Of a stretch of 64,000 nucleotides of DNA, positions 10,001-18,274 are shown piece after piece. Origin of the DNA: Xanthomonas arboricola (lineage in GTDB: Bacteria > Pseudomonadota > Gammaproteobacteria > Xanthomonadales > Xanthomonadaceae). The notes under the pieces are model-generated. The model did no database searches. It was given only the letters and a program-made list of their open reading frames with translations, and was not told the origin of the DNA. Where the stretch lies: contig NZ_MIGY01000002.1 in NCBI RefSeq assembly GCF_002940665.1, positions 310,001 through 374,000 of the forward strand, written 5' to 3'. A program made the translations under genes and the position numbers. Each line of letters opens with the position of its first letter. The first letter of the stretch is position 1.

Positions 10001-10567
10001 TTACCCGCGGTTGCGGGCCTTGCCGGTGGTGCCGGCGCTACCGGCAGTGCCGTGCGTGCCGGTGCCCATCGGGCCGCTGCCCATGCCGCTGGCACCCGGC
10101 GGCGGCGTACCAGGGCCGCCCGGACGACCGAAGCCGGCACCGAAGTTGCGTTGGAATTCCTGCCACAACTCCAGGTTGCGCTCGGTCAGCTGGTTCATCA
10201 TCGCCCACGGGGTCTGCCCGAGCAGGTTGCCCATCTGTTGGCGGAACTGCTGCTGCTGATCCAGGAATACCTGCATGCTGCGCTCCAGGTAGTTGCCCAT
10301 GAAGCCCTGCAGCGAATCGCCGTAGAAACGGATGATCTGACTCAGCAACTGGGTCGACAGCATCGGCTCGCCGTCCTGTTCGCGGTCGGCAATGATCTGC
10401 AGCAAGACCGCGCGACTGAGGTCTTCGCCGCTCTTGGCGTCGCGTACCTCGAATTCTTCGCCGTCGATGATGAGCTGACGCACGTCCTCGATGGTGATGT
10501 AGCTGGAAATTTCCGTGTCATAGAGACGGCGATTGGGATACTTCTTGATGATGCGAAGTCCGGCCAT
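10001..10567 (-). CDS. phaR: Polyhydroxyalkanoate synthesis repressor PhaR
   Basis: DNA- and PHA-binding regulator that represses phasin and PHA genes until polymer granules titrate it away. The 188-residue product starts MAGLRIIKKYPNRRLYDTE, the highly conserved PHB/PHA accumulation regulator DNA-binding domain. It continues with the IRFYGDSLQGFMGNYLERSM segment and ends in a Gly/Pro-rich tail (about residues 145-188). The start at 10567 was chosen because the conserved domain begins at residue 3; the upstream in-frame extension is not conserved in character. phaB lies upstream on the same strand and the intervening 158 bp contain TGC/GCA dyads. Confidence 0.93.
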   Translation of the reverse strand: MAGLRIIKKYPNRRLYDTEISSYITIEDVRQLIIDGEEFEVRDAKSGEDLSRAVLLQIIADREQDGEPMLSTQLLSQIIRFYGDSLQGFMGNYLERSMQVFLDQQQQFRQQMGNLLGQTPWAMMNQLTERNLELWQEFQRNFGAGFGRPGGPGTPPPGASGMGSGPMGTGTHGTAGSAGTTGKARNRG

Positions 10568-10660
10568 GGAACGTTCACTCACAACGATAGTGCGCGCAGG
10601 ATGGCGCACCGCAGCAGCCCTTGCAACCGCTACAAGGCCTTATTTTCTTAAGGAGACACC

Positions 10661-10721
10661 AAAAAAATGTTGCGCAGCATGATTTTCAAGGATTTTTATG
10701 CTGCATCGCAAAGTTGCAGCA
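10661..10721 (-). promoter_or_regulatory. Candidate autoregulated phaR promoter with PhaR-like operators
   Basis: Reading leftward, TTGAAA (10689-10684) is followed by a 17-nt spacer and a T-rich, weak -10 (10666-10661). Almost the whole spacer is the near-palindrome ATGCTGCGCAACAT (10680-10667). A second dyad with 7-bp TGCTGCA/TGCAGCA arms lies just upstream (10699-10705 and 10715-10721). PhaR operators in other bacteria are TGC/GCA-rich dyads, so these two are good operator candidates and their position suggests autorepression. The -10 is poor and the promoter call is an inference. Confidence 0.4.
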
Positions 10722-10725
10722 AACC

Positions 10726-11466
10726 TTACCAGCCCATGTGGTGGCCGCCGTTAATATCCAAGTTGGAACCGGTGATCCAGGCGGCCTCTTCCGCAACCAA
10801 AAACGCCACCGCATAGGCGATTTCTTCCGGCCGGCCCAGGCGGCCGGTGGGGATGTCGGCGACGATCTTGGCGCGCACCTCCTCCGGGACCGCCATCACC
10901 ATGTCGGTGGCCACATAGCCGGGCGAAACGGTATTGACGGTCACCCCGAACGCGGCGTTTTCACGCGCCAGCGAGATGGTGAAGCCGTGCATGCCGGCCT
11001 TGGCGGCAGCGTAGTTGGCCTGTCCGTACTGACCCTTCAGGCCATTGATCGAACTGATCTGGATCACCCGTCCCCAGCCGCGCTGGCGCATGCCCTCGAT
11101 CACCGGGCGGGTAACGTTGAACACCGAGTTGAGATTGGTGTTGATGACGTCGTGCCATTGTTCGGCTGTCATGCGATGGAAGGTGGTATCGCGGGTGATG
11201 CCGGCGTTGTTGACCAGTATTTCGATCGGCCCCAGCGCTGACTGGACGTCCTCGACCAGGGCGCGCGCATGCTCGGAGGACGCCACATCGCCGCGGAACA
11301 GGGCGATGTCGTAGCCCTGGGTCTGCATGCGCTGCTGCCACGCCTGGGCCTTTTCGGCATTGCGGAAGTTGCTGGCCACCCGGTGGCCCTGGTCGGCCAG
11401 GCGCTTGCAGATGGCGGTGCCGATACCGCCGGTGCCGCCGGTGACCAATACGACGCGAGATGTCAT
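10726..11466 (-). CDS. phaB: Acetoacetyl-CoA reductase
   Basis: NADPH-dependent SDR enzyme that reduces acetoacetyl-CoA to (R)-3-hydroxybutyryl-CoA for PHA synthesis. The 246-residue product begins MTSRVVLVTGGTGGIGTA (cofactor-binding TGGxGGIG). It has NNAGITRD, the catalytic Ser and Tyr-x3-Lys in ISSINGLKGQYGQ and ANYAAAKAG, and ends SNLDINGGHHMGW, the typical PhaB C-terminus. The start at 11466 gives the SDR length; the ORF is open further upstream without homology. phaR downstream on the same strand supports the PHA assignment over a FabG role. Confidence 0.93.
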   Translation of the reverse strand: MTSRVVLVTGGTGGIGTAICKRLADQGHRVASNFRNAEKAQAWQQRMQTQGYDIALFRGDVASSEHARALVEDVQSALGPIEILVNNAGITRDTTFHRMTAEQWHDVINTNLNSVFNVTRPVIEGMRQRGWGRVIQISSINGLKGQYGQANYAAAKAGMHGFTISLARENAAFGVTVNTVSPGYVATDMVMAVPEEVRAKIVADIPTGRLGRPEEIAYAVAFLVAEEAAWITGSNLDINGGHHMGW

Positions 11467-11550
11467 GACGACTCCAATGGACAGGTAAGGTTGGGGGCGG
11501 GCAGGGCACAGGCACGCTGCCCGGCCCGACGCCATTGCTGGGGCGCAATT

Positions 11551-12450
11551 CTAGTCACGCCGGGGCTGCGATGCGCGTCCGTTCGCGTCCAGATGCAGGT
11601 GCCGGGGCAGCCGCTGTGGCGAAAAATGCTGCACCGCATGCTGCAGCAAGGTGTCCAGCGCCGCATGGCGCGGCAATGCTGCCGGCTGCTGTCCCAGCAC
11701 CGCCCAGGCGGCGTGCAGGGCCGGTTGCGGATCGGCGTCGTCCAGCGCGGGCGCAGCGTGCGACTTGGACAGCTTGCGGCCGGCGTGGTCCAGGATCAGC
11801 GGCAGGTGCAGGTAGCGCGGTTGCGGCAGGCCCAGTGCGCGCTGCAGCAGCAACTGGCGCGGGGTGGAGTCGAGCAGGTCGGCGCCGCGCACGACATCGG
11901 TGATGGCCTGCGCAGCATCGTCGACCACCACCGCCAGCTGGTACGCCCAGTAGCCATCGGCGCGGCGCAGCACCACGTCGCCGACCTCGGCATGCACGTC
12001 CTGCACCACGCGACCCTGCAGTGCGTCGTCGAAACCGACCGGCGGCTGTGGCGGCACCCGCAGGCGCACCGCGCGGCGGGCGCCCAGCGGCGCCACGCAG
12101 GCGTGGTGGATGCCGCCCATGCCGGCAAGGTCGGTCCGGCTGCAGCTGCATTCGAAGGCCGGTCCGGTCTCCAGCAAGGTGGCGACGGCGGCGTCGTACT
12201 GCGCATGGCGCTCGGACTGATACAGCACCGGCAGGTCCGAGCGCAGGCCGAAGGCGGCCAGCGTGCGCAGCTGGCGCTCGGAGGCGCCGGGTTCGGCACG
12301 CGGCGGATCGATGTCTTCGACGCGCACGCACCACTGCCCGCCGGCGTGCCGCGCGAGCAGCCAGCTGCCGAACGCCGCCAGCAGGGAGCCGAAGTGCAAT
12401 GGGCCGGTCGGGGAGGGCGCAAAGCGGCCGCGGTAGGGGATGGCTGGCAT
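11551..12450 (-). CDS. gluQ: Glutamyl-Q tRNA(Asp) synthetase
   Basis: Truncated GluRS paralogue that attaches glutamate to queuosine in the anticodon of tRNA(Asp). The 299-residue product keeps the catalytic half: the HIGH-like PSPTGPLHFGSL near residue 13, the CSCSRTD...HHAC zinc ligands at about residues 100-120, and the KMSKS-like RKLSKSHAAP near residue 230. It lacks an anticodon-binding domain, as the family does. It partners functionally with queG in this window, since queuosine is its substrate. In several proteobacteria gluQ follows dksA; here dksA is 35 kb away. Confidence 0.95.
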   Translation of the reverse strand: MPAIPYRGRFAPSPTGPLHFGSLLAAFGSWLLARHAGGQWCVRVEDIDPPRAEPGASERQLRTLAAFGLRSDLPVLYQSERHAQYDAAVATLLETGPAFECSCSRTDLAGMGGIHHACVAPLGARRAVRLRVPPQPPVGFDDALQGRVVQDVHAEVGDVVLRRADGYWAYQLAVVVDDAAQAITDVVRGADLLDSTPRQLLLQRALGLPQPRYLHLPLILDHAGRKLSKSHAAPALDDADPQPALHAAWAVLGQQPAALPRHAALDTLLQHAVQHFSPQRLPRHLHLDANGRASQPRRD

Positions 12451-12547
12451 GATCGGCTGAATCGTCGGTCAGGTGAATGCTTGATTTCAAGCGCTGACGA
12501 CCGCAGATCCGCTGCAGGTCATCCTGCTCGCGTGGAGTCATCGCACC

Positions 12548-13426
12548 ATGTTCAACCGCATTTTCCTGTTCCTGCTGACCAATTTTGCGGTGTTGATGCT
12601 GGCTGGCATCGTGATGTCGGTACTGGGTGTCAATCCCGCGCAGATGAGCGGCCTGCTGGTGATGGCAGCCGTGTTCGGGTTCGGCGGCTCGTTCATCTCG
12701 CTGCTGCTGTCCAAGTTCATGGCCAAGCGCAGCACCGGTGCGCAGGTGATCACCGAGCCGCGCACGCCGACCGAGCGCTGGTTGCTGGCGACAGTGCGGC
12801 GCCAGGCCGAGGCGGCCGGCATCGGCATGCCGGAAGTGGCGATCTACGACGGCCCGGAAATCAATGCCTTCGCCACTGGTGCCAACCGCAACAACGCGCT
12901 GGTGGCCGTGTCCACCGGGCTGCTGCAGAACATGAGCCAGGACGAGGCCGAGGCGGTGCTGGGCCATGAAATCGCGCATGTCGCCAATGGCGACATGGTC
13001 ACCATGGCCTTGTTGCAAGGCGTGCTCAATACCTTCGTGATCGTGCTGGCGCGGGTGGTCGGCGGCGTCATCGACAGCGCCATGTCGGGCAACCGCGACG
13101 GTGGCCGCGGCTTTGCCTACTACATCATCGTGTTCGTGCTGGAGATGGTGTTCGGCCTGTTCGCGACGATGATCGCGATGTGGTTCTCGCGTCGCCGCGA
13201 ATTCCGCGCCGATGCCGGTGGCGCGCAACTGGCGGGCCGCGGCAAGATGATCGCCGCGTTGGAACGCCTGTCGCTCAACCATGGCCAGAACACCTTGCCA
13301 TCGCAGGTGCAGGCCTTCGGCATCTCCGGCGGTGTCGGCGACGGTCTGCGCCGGCTGTTCCTGAGCCACCCGCCGCTGGCCGAGCGCATCGCTGCGCTGC
13401 GCGCCGCCAGCGGTGCGCCGATGTAA
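12548..13426 (+). CDS. htpX: Inner-membrane zinc metalloprotease HtpX
   Basis: Membrane protease of the M48 family that degrades damaged membrane proteins alongside FtsH. The 292-residue product has two N-terminal transmembrane helices (about residues 4-26 and 33-55). The catalytic [10 protein letters not shown] is at residues 140-149, followed by two further hydrophobic segments (about 155-180 and 192-215) and the third zinc ligand region [13 protein letters not shown]. It is monocistronic and ends just before a strong bidirectional terminator shared with the convergent fimX. Confidence 0.95.
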   Translation: MFNRIFLFLLTNFAVLMLAGIVMSVLGVNPAQMSGLLVMAAVFGFGGSFISLLLSKFMAKRSTGAQVITEPRTPTERWLLATVRRQAEAAGIGMPEVAIYDGPEINAFATGANRNNALVAVSTGLLQNMSQDEAEAVLGHEIAHVANGDMVTMALLQGVLNTFVIVLARVVGGVIDSAMSGNRDGGRGFAYYIIVFVLEMVFGLFATMIAMWFSRRREFRADAGGAQLAGRGKMIAALERLSLNHGQNTLPSQVQAFGISGGVGDGLRRLFLSHPPLAERIAALRAASGAPM

Positions 13427-13467
13427 GAAGGTCTTGTCAGATGCACGCGTGGCGCATTGATTCACGC

Positions 13468-13510
13468 CGCCCAACAAAAAACCCGCGGCTTGCGGGTTTT
13501 TTGTTGGGCG
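13468..13510. terminator. Bidirectional intrinsic terminator between htpX and fimX
   Basis: A perfect 19-bp inverted repeat (13468-13486 and 13492-13510) with a 5-nt loop. The stem has GC-rich cores flanked by A6 and T6 runs, so it supplies a U-tract in both directions. It lies between two convergent genes, 41 bp after htpX and 36 bp after fimX. Confidence 0.93.
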
Positions 13511-13546
13511 GAGCAAGGTGGCAGTGATGCGGTAGGGTTTGATGTC

Positions 13547-15616
13547 TCAGCCGAACTCGTAGTTCATCAACGGCCCGGTCGGTGCGACGAAATCGCCTTG
13601 CACATAGTCCACCCCGGCGCTAAAGAAGGTGCTCATCGACTGCGCATCGGCCACGAACTCGGCCACGGTGAGGATGCCGGCCGGCTGCGCGCGCGAGGTG
13701 ATCTCGCGGATCTTGTCCTGGCTGTCGCGTGCCGAGGCCACTTCGCCGGTGATCCCGCGATCGAGCTTGAGGAAGGCCGGCTGGAAATGCGCCAGCAGCT
13801 GGAACGAATCCAGGCCCGAGCCGAACTGTTCCAGCCCGACCTTGCAACCCATCGCCGACACCGCCGCCAGGAACTGCTGGGCATTGCGCAGATGCGTGAA
13901 CACCTTCGATTCCGGCGTCTGCAACCACAGCCGTTCGCCCGGCACGCCGTAGACAGCCAACTGCTCGCGGATGATGTCGATCATCTGCGGGTCGGAGAAC
14001 GAATTGGGCCCGATACGTACCAGCAGGTGCGTTTTGTGTCCTGCACGTTGCCGTTCGCCGAGCTGGCGGATCGCGCGCGCCACCACCCAGCGATCGATCT
14101 CGGTGATTAGGTCGTGCTCCTCGGCAATCGCCATGAAGGCGTTCGGCGACATCATCTCGCCGTTGCGCTCCAGCCGCAGGAAGGCCTGGTACAGCTCCAG
14201 CGGCTCGCCCTGCAGATTAAGCACCGGCTGGTAATGCAGCAGGAAGCCGTCGCCGGCCAGGGCCTCGCGCAGTTGCTGTACCCAGCGTTCGATGCGTTCC
14301 TCTTCGGCCCGATCGCCCGCTGCCGGGTCGTAGATGCTGACCGCATTGCCGCCGAGCTCGGCCGTGGTGCGTACCGCCTCGGTGCCGCGGTTGAGCACCT
14401 GGCCGATGCTGGCGATCTTCTCGCCGATCTGCACTCCGCCGATGCTCACCGTCACCGTGGCCGAGCGCGCGCCGATGCTGAAGACGTGTTGCGCAAAGGC
14501 GTCGCGTATCAGCTCCGCCAGTGCGTGCGTACGCGCGTAATTGCCGTCCATCAACAAGGCAAAGCTGTGCTCGCCGAAACGCGCGGCGACCACGCTGTCA
14601 TCGCTCACGCTGGCCACATGCGCGGCCAGGGCGGCGATCAGCGCGTCGGCCGAATCCAGGCCAATCTCGGGCAGCAGGCGCGCGTAATGGTCGGGCTCGA
14701 TCAACAGGAAGCCGGACTGGCCTTCGCTGCGGCCGGCGCGCGCCACGGCCTGTTCCAGCGCCACCATGAACGTGGGCCGGTTGAGCAGGCCGGTGACCTG
14801 GTCGCGCTGACGCAGGTCCTCGACCTCGCGCGCCAGCTCCGGATCGAATTCCTCGCGGCGGCGGAATACCACCTGGATGCACGGCTCGCCTTCGTAGGTC
14901 GCAGTGGCGAACTCCATCGTCGCCGGGAAGGTGTCGCCTTCCAGCCGGCGCGCGTCGACCTTGTACTGCGCCGGCGGCGGCTCGCCCTTGGACATGGCCT
15001 TGAGCAGCTGCTTGAAATCGTCGACGTACTGGGCGGCGATCATGTCCAGCAGCGACACGCCCTCGACGTCGTCGAACGACTCGAAGCCGAACATCTCCAG
15101 ATACGCCTCGTTGGCGCGGATGTGCATGCCTTCGTGCACGTAGGCGATCGGATCGCGCGAGGAGGCGATCAGGGCGTCGCAGCGCCGCTCGGTTTCGCGC
15201 ATCTGCGCCTCGATGCGGCGCAGGCCACGGCGTGCCTGCAGGTCGGCCCATTCCGAGCGCACCAGCGCCAGCAGGTGTTCGGGGCGATGACGCAGCACGA
15301 TGGCGCGAATGCCATGCGCGGCGGCCTCGACCAACGCGTTTTCCTCGATCCGCTCGGCCAGCAGCATGATCGGAATATCCTTGCCGCTGCCGGCGATCTG
15401 CTGCTGCAGCGCATTCATCGGGATCTGCAGCGCCTGCCCGTGCAGGGCCAGGTCGATCTGGCCCGACAGCATGCTGGCGAGCTCTTCCGGGGTCTGCGGC
15501 CGCGATGGACGCACCGCGATGCCACCGTTGCGCAACGCAGTTACGATCGCCTCCGCGCCTTCGACACTGTCGTCGACGATCATCAGGCGGAGGGTGAGAT
15601 CTTTGCCTTTTTGCAT
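13547..15616 (-). CDS. fimX: FimX-like type IV pilus c-di-GMP effector (REC-PAS-degenerate GGDEF-degenerate EAL)
   Basis: The 689-residue product matches the length of the Xanthomonas FimX/Filp protein, which binds c-di-GMP through an inactive EAL domain and, via a PilZ protein, controls type IV pili. The domains in order are a degenerate receiver (about 1-130, MIVDDSVEGAEA, no proper phospho-acceptor motif), PAS (about 160-270), a GGDEF domain whose signature is RFGEHSFALL (about 275-400) and an EAL domain (about 430-689). There the EAL triplet is QAF (ELYQAFLRL) and AEFV falls at residues 652-655, matching the ligand-contact residues described for the Xanthomonas protein (F479, L480, R481, E653, F654). 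It should bind but neither make nor degrade c-di-GMP. The start at 15616 gives this length; the frame is open further upstream. Confidence 0.93.
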   Translation of the reverse strand: MQKGKDLTLRLMIVDDSVEGAEAIVTALRNGGIAVRPSRPQTPEELASMLSGQIDLALHGQALQIPMNALQQQIAGSGKDIPIMLLAERIEENALVEAAAHGIRAIVLRHRPEHLLALVRSEWADLQARRGLRRIEAQMRETERRCDALIASSRDPIAYVHEGMHIRANEAYLEMFGFESFDDVEGVSLLDMIAAQYVDDFKQLLKAMSKGEPPPAQYKVDARRLEGDTFPATMEFATATYEGEPCIQVVFRRREEFDPELAREVEDLRQRDQVTGLLNRPTFMVALEQAVARAGRSEGQSGFLLIEPDHYARLLPEIGLDSADALIAALAAHVASVSDDSVVAARFGEHSFALLMDGNYARTHALAELIRDAFAQHVFSIGARSATVTVSIGGVQIGEKIASIGQVLNRGTEAVRTTAELGGNAVSIYDPAAGDRAEEERIERWVQQLREALAGDGFLLHYQPVLNLQGEPLELYQAFLRLERNGEMMSPNAFMAIAEEHDLITEIDRWVVARAIRQLGERQRAGHKTHLLVRIGPNSFSDPQMIDIIREQLAVYGVPGERLWLQTPESKVFTHLRNAQQFLAAVSAMGCKVGLEQFGSGLDSFQLLAHFQPAFLKLDRGITGEVASARDSQDKIREITSRAQPAGILTVAEFVADAQSMSTFFSAGVDYVQGDFVAPTGPLMNYEFG

Positions 15617-15734
15617 GCGCGTTTCCCTAGCGACGGGCTTTAATACACGAAGGAACTCGTCTGCGTCCATGTCTGTGGACAAGGCCGCATCCGGGGTGAG
15701 ACTCAGGCCACGTTTCCATATGTCGACGCCGGAA

Positions 15735-16916
15735 TCATGCGACGCTTCCGGCGGCATGACCGGACGCCCATGCCCATTGAAAGTTGTAGCCGCCCAACCA
15801 TCCGGTCACATCCAGCACCTCGCCGACAAAGTACAGGCCGGCCACCAGCCGCGATTCCATGCTCGCGCTGGAGACCTGGTTGGTATCGACACCTCCCAGC
15901 GTGACTTCGGCGGTGCGATAGCCCTCGGTTCCACTGGCGATCAGCGGGAAGGCGGCCAGCAGGTCCGCTGCGGCCTGCAGCTGCGGTGGGTCGAGCTGGC
16001 GGACCGGCTTGTCCGGCAACCACGCCTCGCACAGGCGCTGGGCGAACCGCCGCGGCAGCACGTCGGCCAGCACGTTGCGCAGTTCGGTGGCGCCACGCTG
16101 TTTTTTTTGGTCGCGCAGCCATGCCGCGGCATCCTGGCCGGGCAGCAGGTCCAGGCGCAGGTCGTCGCCGGGCTGCCAATACGAGGATATCTGCAGGATG
16201 GCCGGGCCGCTGACGCCACGGTGGGTGACCAGCATGAAGTTGCGGAAGCTGACCCCGTTGCACTGCGCCTGGACCGGTAGCGCCAGCCCGGACAGGTCCT
16301 GCAGCCGTTCCTGGTGCTTGCCGCTCAGGGTCAGCGGCACCAGCCCGGCGCGCGTCGGCAACAGCGTGTGGCCGAACTGCTGGGCCAGCGCATAGCCGAA
16401 GCCGCTGGCGCCCATGCTCGGAATCGACAGCCCGCCGGTCGCCACGATCAGCGACTGCGCCTGCACGCGTCCCTGGCTGGTCTCCACGCTGAAGCCGTCG
16501 CTGCCGCGCTGCACCGATAGCACCTTGCAGTCGGTACGCACCTGCACGCCCGCCGCGTCGCACTCGTCCAGCAGCATGCGCACGATCTGCTTGGACGAGA
16601 TGTCGCAAAACAGCTGTCCCAGCTCTTTCTCGTGATAGGCGATGCCGTGGCGCTCGACCATCTCCACGAAATCCAGCGGGCTGTAGCGGGCGAGGGCGGA
16701 CTTGCAGAAGTGACGGTTGGCCGAGAGGAAGTTGCCCGGCGTGGTGCCGGTATTGGTGAAGTTGCAGCGGCCGCCCCCGGACATCAGGATCTTCTTGCCG
16801 ACCTTGTTGGCATGGTCGATCACCAGCACCTGGCGGCCGCGCCGGCCCGCAGTGAAGGCGCTCATCAGTCCGGCCGGGCCGGCACCGACGACCAGCACGT
16901 CGCAACGCATGCTCAT
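15735..16916 (-). CDS. HI0933-like NAD(P)/FAD-dependent oxidoreductase
   Basis: Flavoprotein of the HI0933/YhiN (BaiN-like) family; its substrate is unknown. The 393-residue product begins with the dinucleotide-binding VLVVGAGPAGLMSA. It has the family-specific KKILMSGGGRCNFTNT (about residues 40-56), LIVATGGLSIPSMGASG, and ends with LYFVGEVLDVTGWLGGYNFQ, the C-terminal FAD-binding signature. It starts within the yaeQ stop codon (ATGA at 16913-16916), so the two are cotranscribed. fimX starts 118 bp downstream on the same strand. Confidence 0.9.
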   Translation of the reverse strand: MSMRCDVLVVGAGPAGLMSAFTAGRRGRQVLVIDHANKVGKKILMSGGGRCNFTNTGTTPGNFLSANRHFCKSALARYSPLDFVEMVERHGIAYHEKELGQLFCDISSKQIVRMLLDECDAAGVQVRTDCKVLSVQRGSDGFSVETSQGRVQAQSLIVATGGLSIPSMGASGFGYALAQQFGHTLLPTRAGLVPLTLSGKHQERLQDLSGLALPVQAQCNGVSFRNFMLVTHRGVSGPAILQISSYWQPGDDLRLDLLPGQDAAAWLRDQKKQRGATELRNVLADVLPRRFAQRLCEAWLPDKPVRQLDPPQLQAAADLLAAFPLIASGTEGYRTAEVTLGGVDTNQVSSASMESRLVAGLYFVGEVLDVTGWLGGYNFQWAWASGHAAGSVA

Positions 16917-17461
16917 TCGGCCGGGGCTTGCCGCACCATCGGGGTCAGGGTGACGCTGCCGTGGTCGGCCAGCATCTGCACCTCGCCGTCCTGGATGATC
17001 ACGTCGAAACGCATGCCGCGCTGGATCAGCGCGCCCAGCGCTTCGGTGGCCTGCGAGTCCAGCTCGATCACGCGCAGGTTGCGCTGCCGGCTAAGCGCGT
17101 TGGCCTGCTTCTTCCACCAGGTTTCGGTGGCCTGGCCGCCATAGCCGATCACCACCGCCTCGCGCGACCGATTGCAGGCCTTGCGCACCCGGCTTTCGTC
17201 CGGCTGGCCGAGGTCGATCCACAGGTCCGGGTCGCCGGTGTAGTCGCGCCGCCACAGGTCGGGTTCGTCCTCATTGCTGAGGCCGCGGCCGAATTCCAGG
17301 CGGTCGTCGGCGAACAGGGCGAACGCCAGCAGCCGCACCATCAGGCGCTCGTCGGTTTCGGAGGGGTGCTGGGCCAGGGTCAACGAATGGTTGGCGTAGT
17401 AGCCACGGTCCATGTCGCTGATCTGGAGTTCCGCCCTGCGGACGGTGGCGGTAAGGGCCAT
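16913..17461 (-). CDS. yaeQ: YaeQ family protein
   Basis: The 182-residue product begins MALTATVRRAELQISDMDRG, the conserved YaeQ start, and retains HPSETDERLMVRLLAFALFA and DLWIDLGQPDESRVRKA. YaeQ proteins have a PD-(D/E)XK nuclease-like fold, and E. coli yaeQ can suppress rfaH loss when overexpressed, but a physiological role is not established. The ATG at 17461 was chosen over one 8 codons upstream because it matches the family start. The 3' end overlaps the flavoprotein gene. Confidence 0.9.
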   Translation of the reverse strand: MALTATVRRAELQISDMDRGYYANHSLTLAQHPSETDERLMVRLLAFALFADDRLEFGRGLSNEDEPDLWRRDYTGDPDLWIDLGQPDESRVRKACNRSREAVVIGYGGQATETWWKKQANALSRQRNLRVIELDSQATEALGALIQRGMRFDVIIQDGEVQMLADHGSVTLTPMVRQAPAE

Positions 17462-17537
17462 CAGGATGCCGGTTGCAAAGGGCACTTATGATACGCCCGC
17501 GCTGCAATCCCGGCATGGCGCGGTCAGCGCCGCGCCA

Positions 17538-17621
17538 TCAACGAATGTCGCGAATGACCGCGGGGCAGGCATCGGCATCGACCCAGATATGCGGGCGGGA
17601 CGGCGGGGCAGGCGTATTCAT
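17538..17621 (-). pseudogene. Remnant of a YaiI/UPF0178 family gene
   Basis: A 27-codon minus-strand ORF reads MNTPAPPSRP then HIWVDADACPAVIRDIR and stops. IWVDADACP.VI.DI is the invariant N-terminal signature of the YaiI/YqxD (DUF188) family, whose proteins are about 150 residues and have an aspartate-rich PIN-like active site at exactly this segment. Here the frame ends right after the motif, and no YaiI sequence is visible in any frame of the 76 bp before yaeQ. The simplest reading is that a deletion removed the rest of the gene. A functional 27-residue peptide is unlikely. Confidence 0.6.
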
Positions 17622-17640
17622 GTGCTGAAATCGAGAAGGA

Positions 17641-17888
17641 AAGGGCCTGACAGGTGGTCGGATCCGCCCTGACAGTAAAAAATTTGACGCAAGGTGTCGC
17701 TTTTTGCTGGGAACACGAGTACTGTGCACGCACTGTGTTTGCAAGGGTCACCGTGAATCGTGGCCTGATGCAGCCGGATCGTTACAGATCTCGCTTCATC
17801 GTTCCGCTTTACCAACGCCTGCAACTCAGTCTCAGCTCCGGCTTTTCGGACGCTGCGATTTATCCATCTATAGTTCAGGAGTTTGTAA
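17641..17888 (+). other. Long non-coding leader upstream of cspA
   Basis: About 265 bp separate the yaiI remnant from cspA. No conserved ORF is seen. A TTGACG (17684-17689) within an A/T-rich stretch is the best -35 candidate, but no matching -10 stands out. If transcription starts near 17700-17725, the mRNA leader would be about 160-190 nt, similar to cold-shock gene leaders that act as RNA thermosensors. The ribosome-binding site is AGGAG, about 8 nt before the ATG. Confidence 0.35.
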
Positions 17889-18098
17889 ATGTCAGATCGT
17901 CAGAGCGGTACCGTGAAGTGGTTCAACGATGCCAAGGGCTTCGGCTTCATCACCCCGGAAAGCGGCCCGGACCTGTTCGTGCACTTCCGTGCCATCCAGG
18001 GCACCGGCTTCAAGTCGCTGCAGGAAGGCCAGAAGGTGACCTTCGTCGCCGTGCAGGGCCAGAAGGGCATGCAGGCTGACCAGGTGCAGGCGGTCTAA
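17889..18098 (+). CDS. cspA: Cold-shock protein, CspA family
   Basis: Single-stranded RNA/DNA-binding chaperone. The 69-residue product is a single cold-shock domain with RNP1 (KGFGFIT) and RNP2 (LFVHF) intact: [17 protein letters not shown] then [17 protein letters not shown]. Length and composition are normal. It is monocistronic, with a strong terminator 25 bp downstream and an AGGAG ribosome-binding site upstream. Whether it is cold-induced or constitutive cannot be told from the sequence. Confidence 0.95.
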   Translation: MSDRQSGTVKWFNDAKGFGFITPESGPDLFVHFRAIQGTGFKSLQEGQKVTFVAVQGQKGMQADQVQAV

Positions 18099-18123
18099 TC
18101 CGTCTGCAACCGTAAGGTTGCCG

Positions 18124-18157
18124 AAAACGCCGGTCGCGCAAGCGACCGGCGTTTTTT
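18124..18157 (+). terminator. Intrinsic terminator of cspA
   Basis: A perfect 14-bp stem (18124-18137 and 18142-18155) closed by a GCAA (GNRA-type) tetraloop and followed by a T6 tract. It lies 25 bp after the cspA stop codon. The A-run at its 5' side could also make it work weakly on the other strand, where no gene converges. Confidence 0.92.
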
Positions 18158-18274
18158 ATTGGGCGCGATTGCGTCAGTGCAACAGGCGGTATCGGGCTGT
18201 TCGCCCCGTTCGGGTGAGCACAGCGACGACACGGCGACCGGTAGCATATGCGGTTTCCGCGTGCAGCCTCTTTC

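Noticed and set aside
14114..15643. A 509-codon plus-strand open frame opposite fimX
   Set aside because: It is antisense to a gene with clear domain motifs, its residues are His/Gln/Arg-rich in the way GC-rich antisense frames are, and it has no family motif. It reflects codon bias (G/C at third positions), not a gene.
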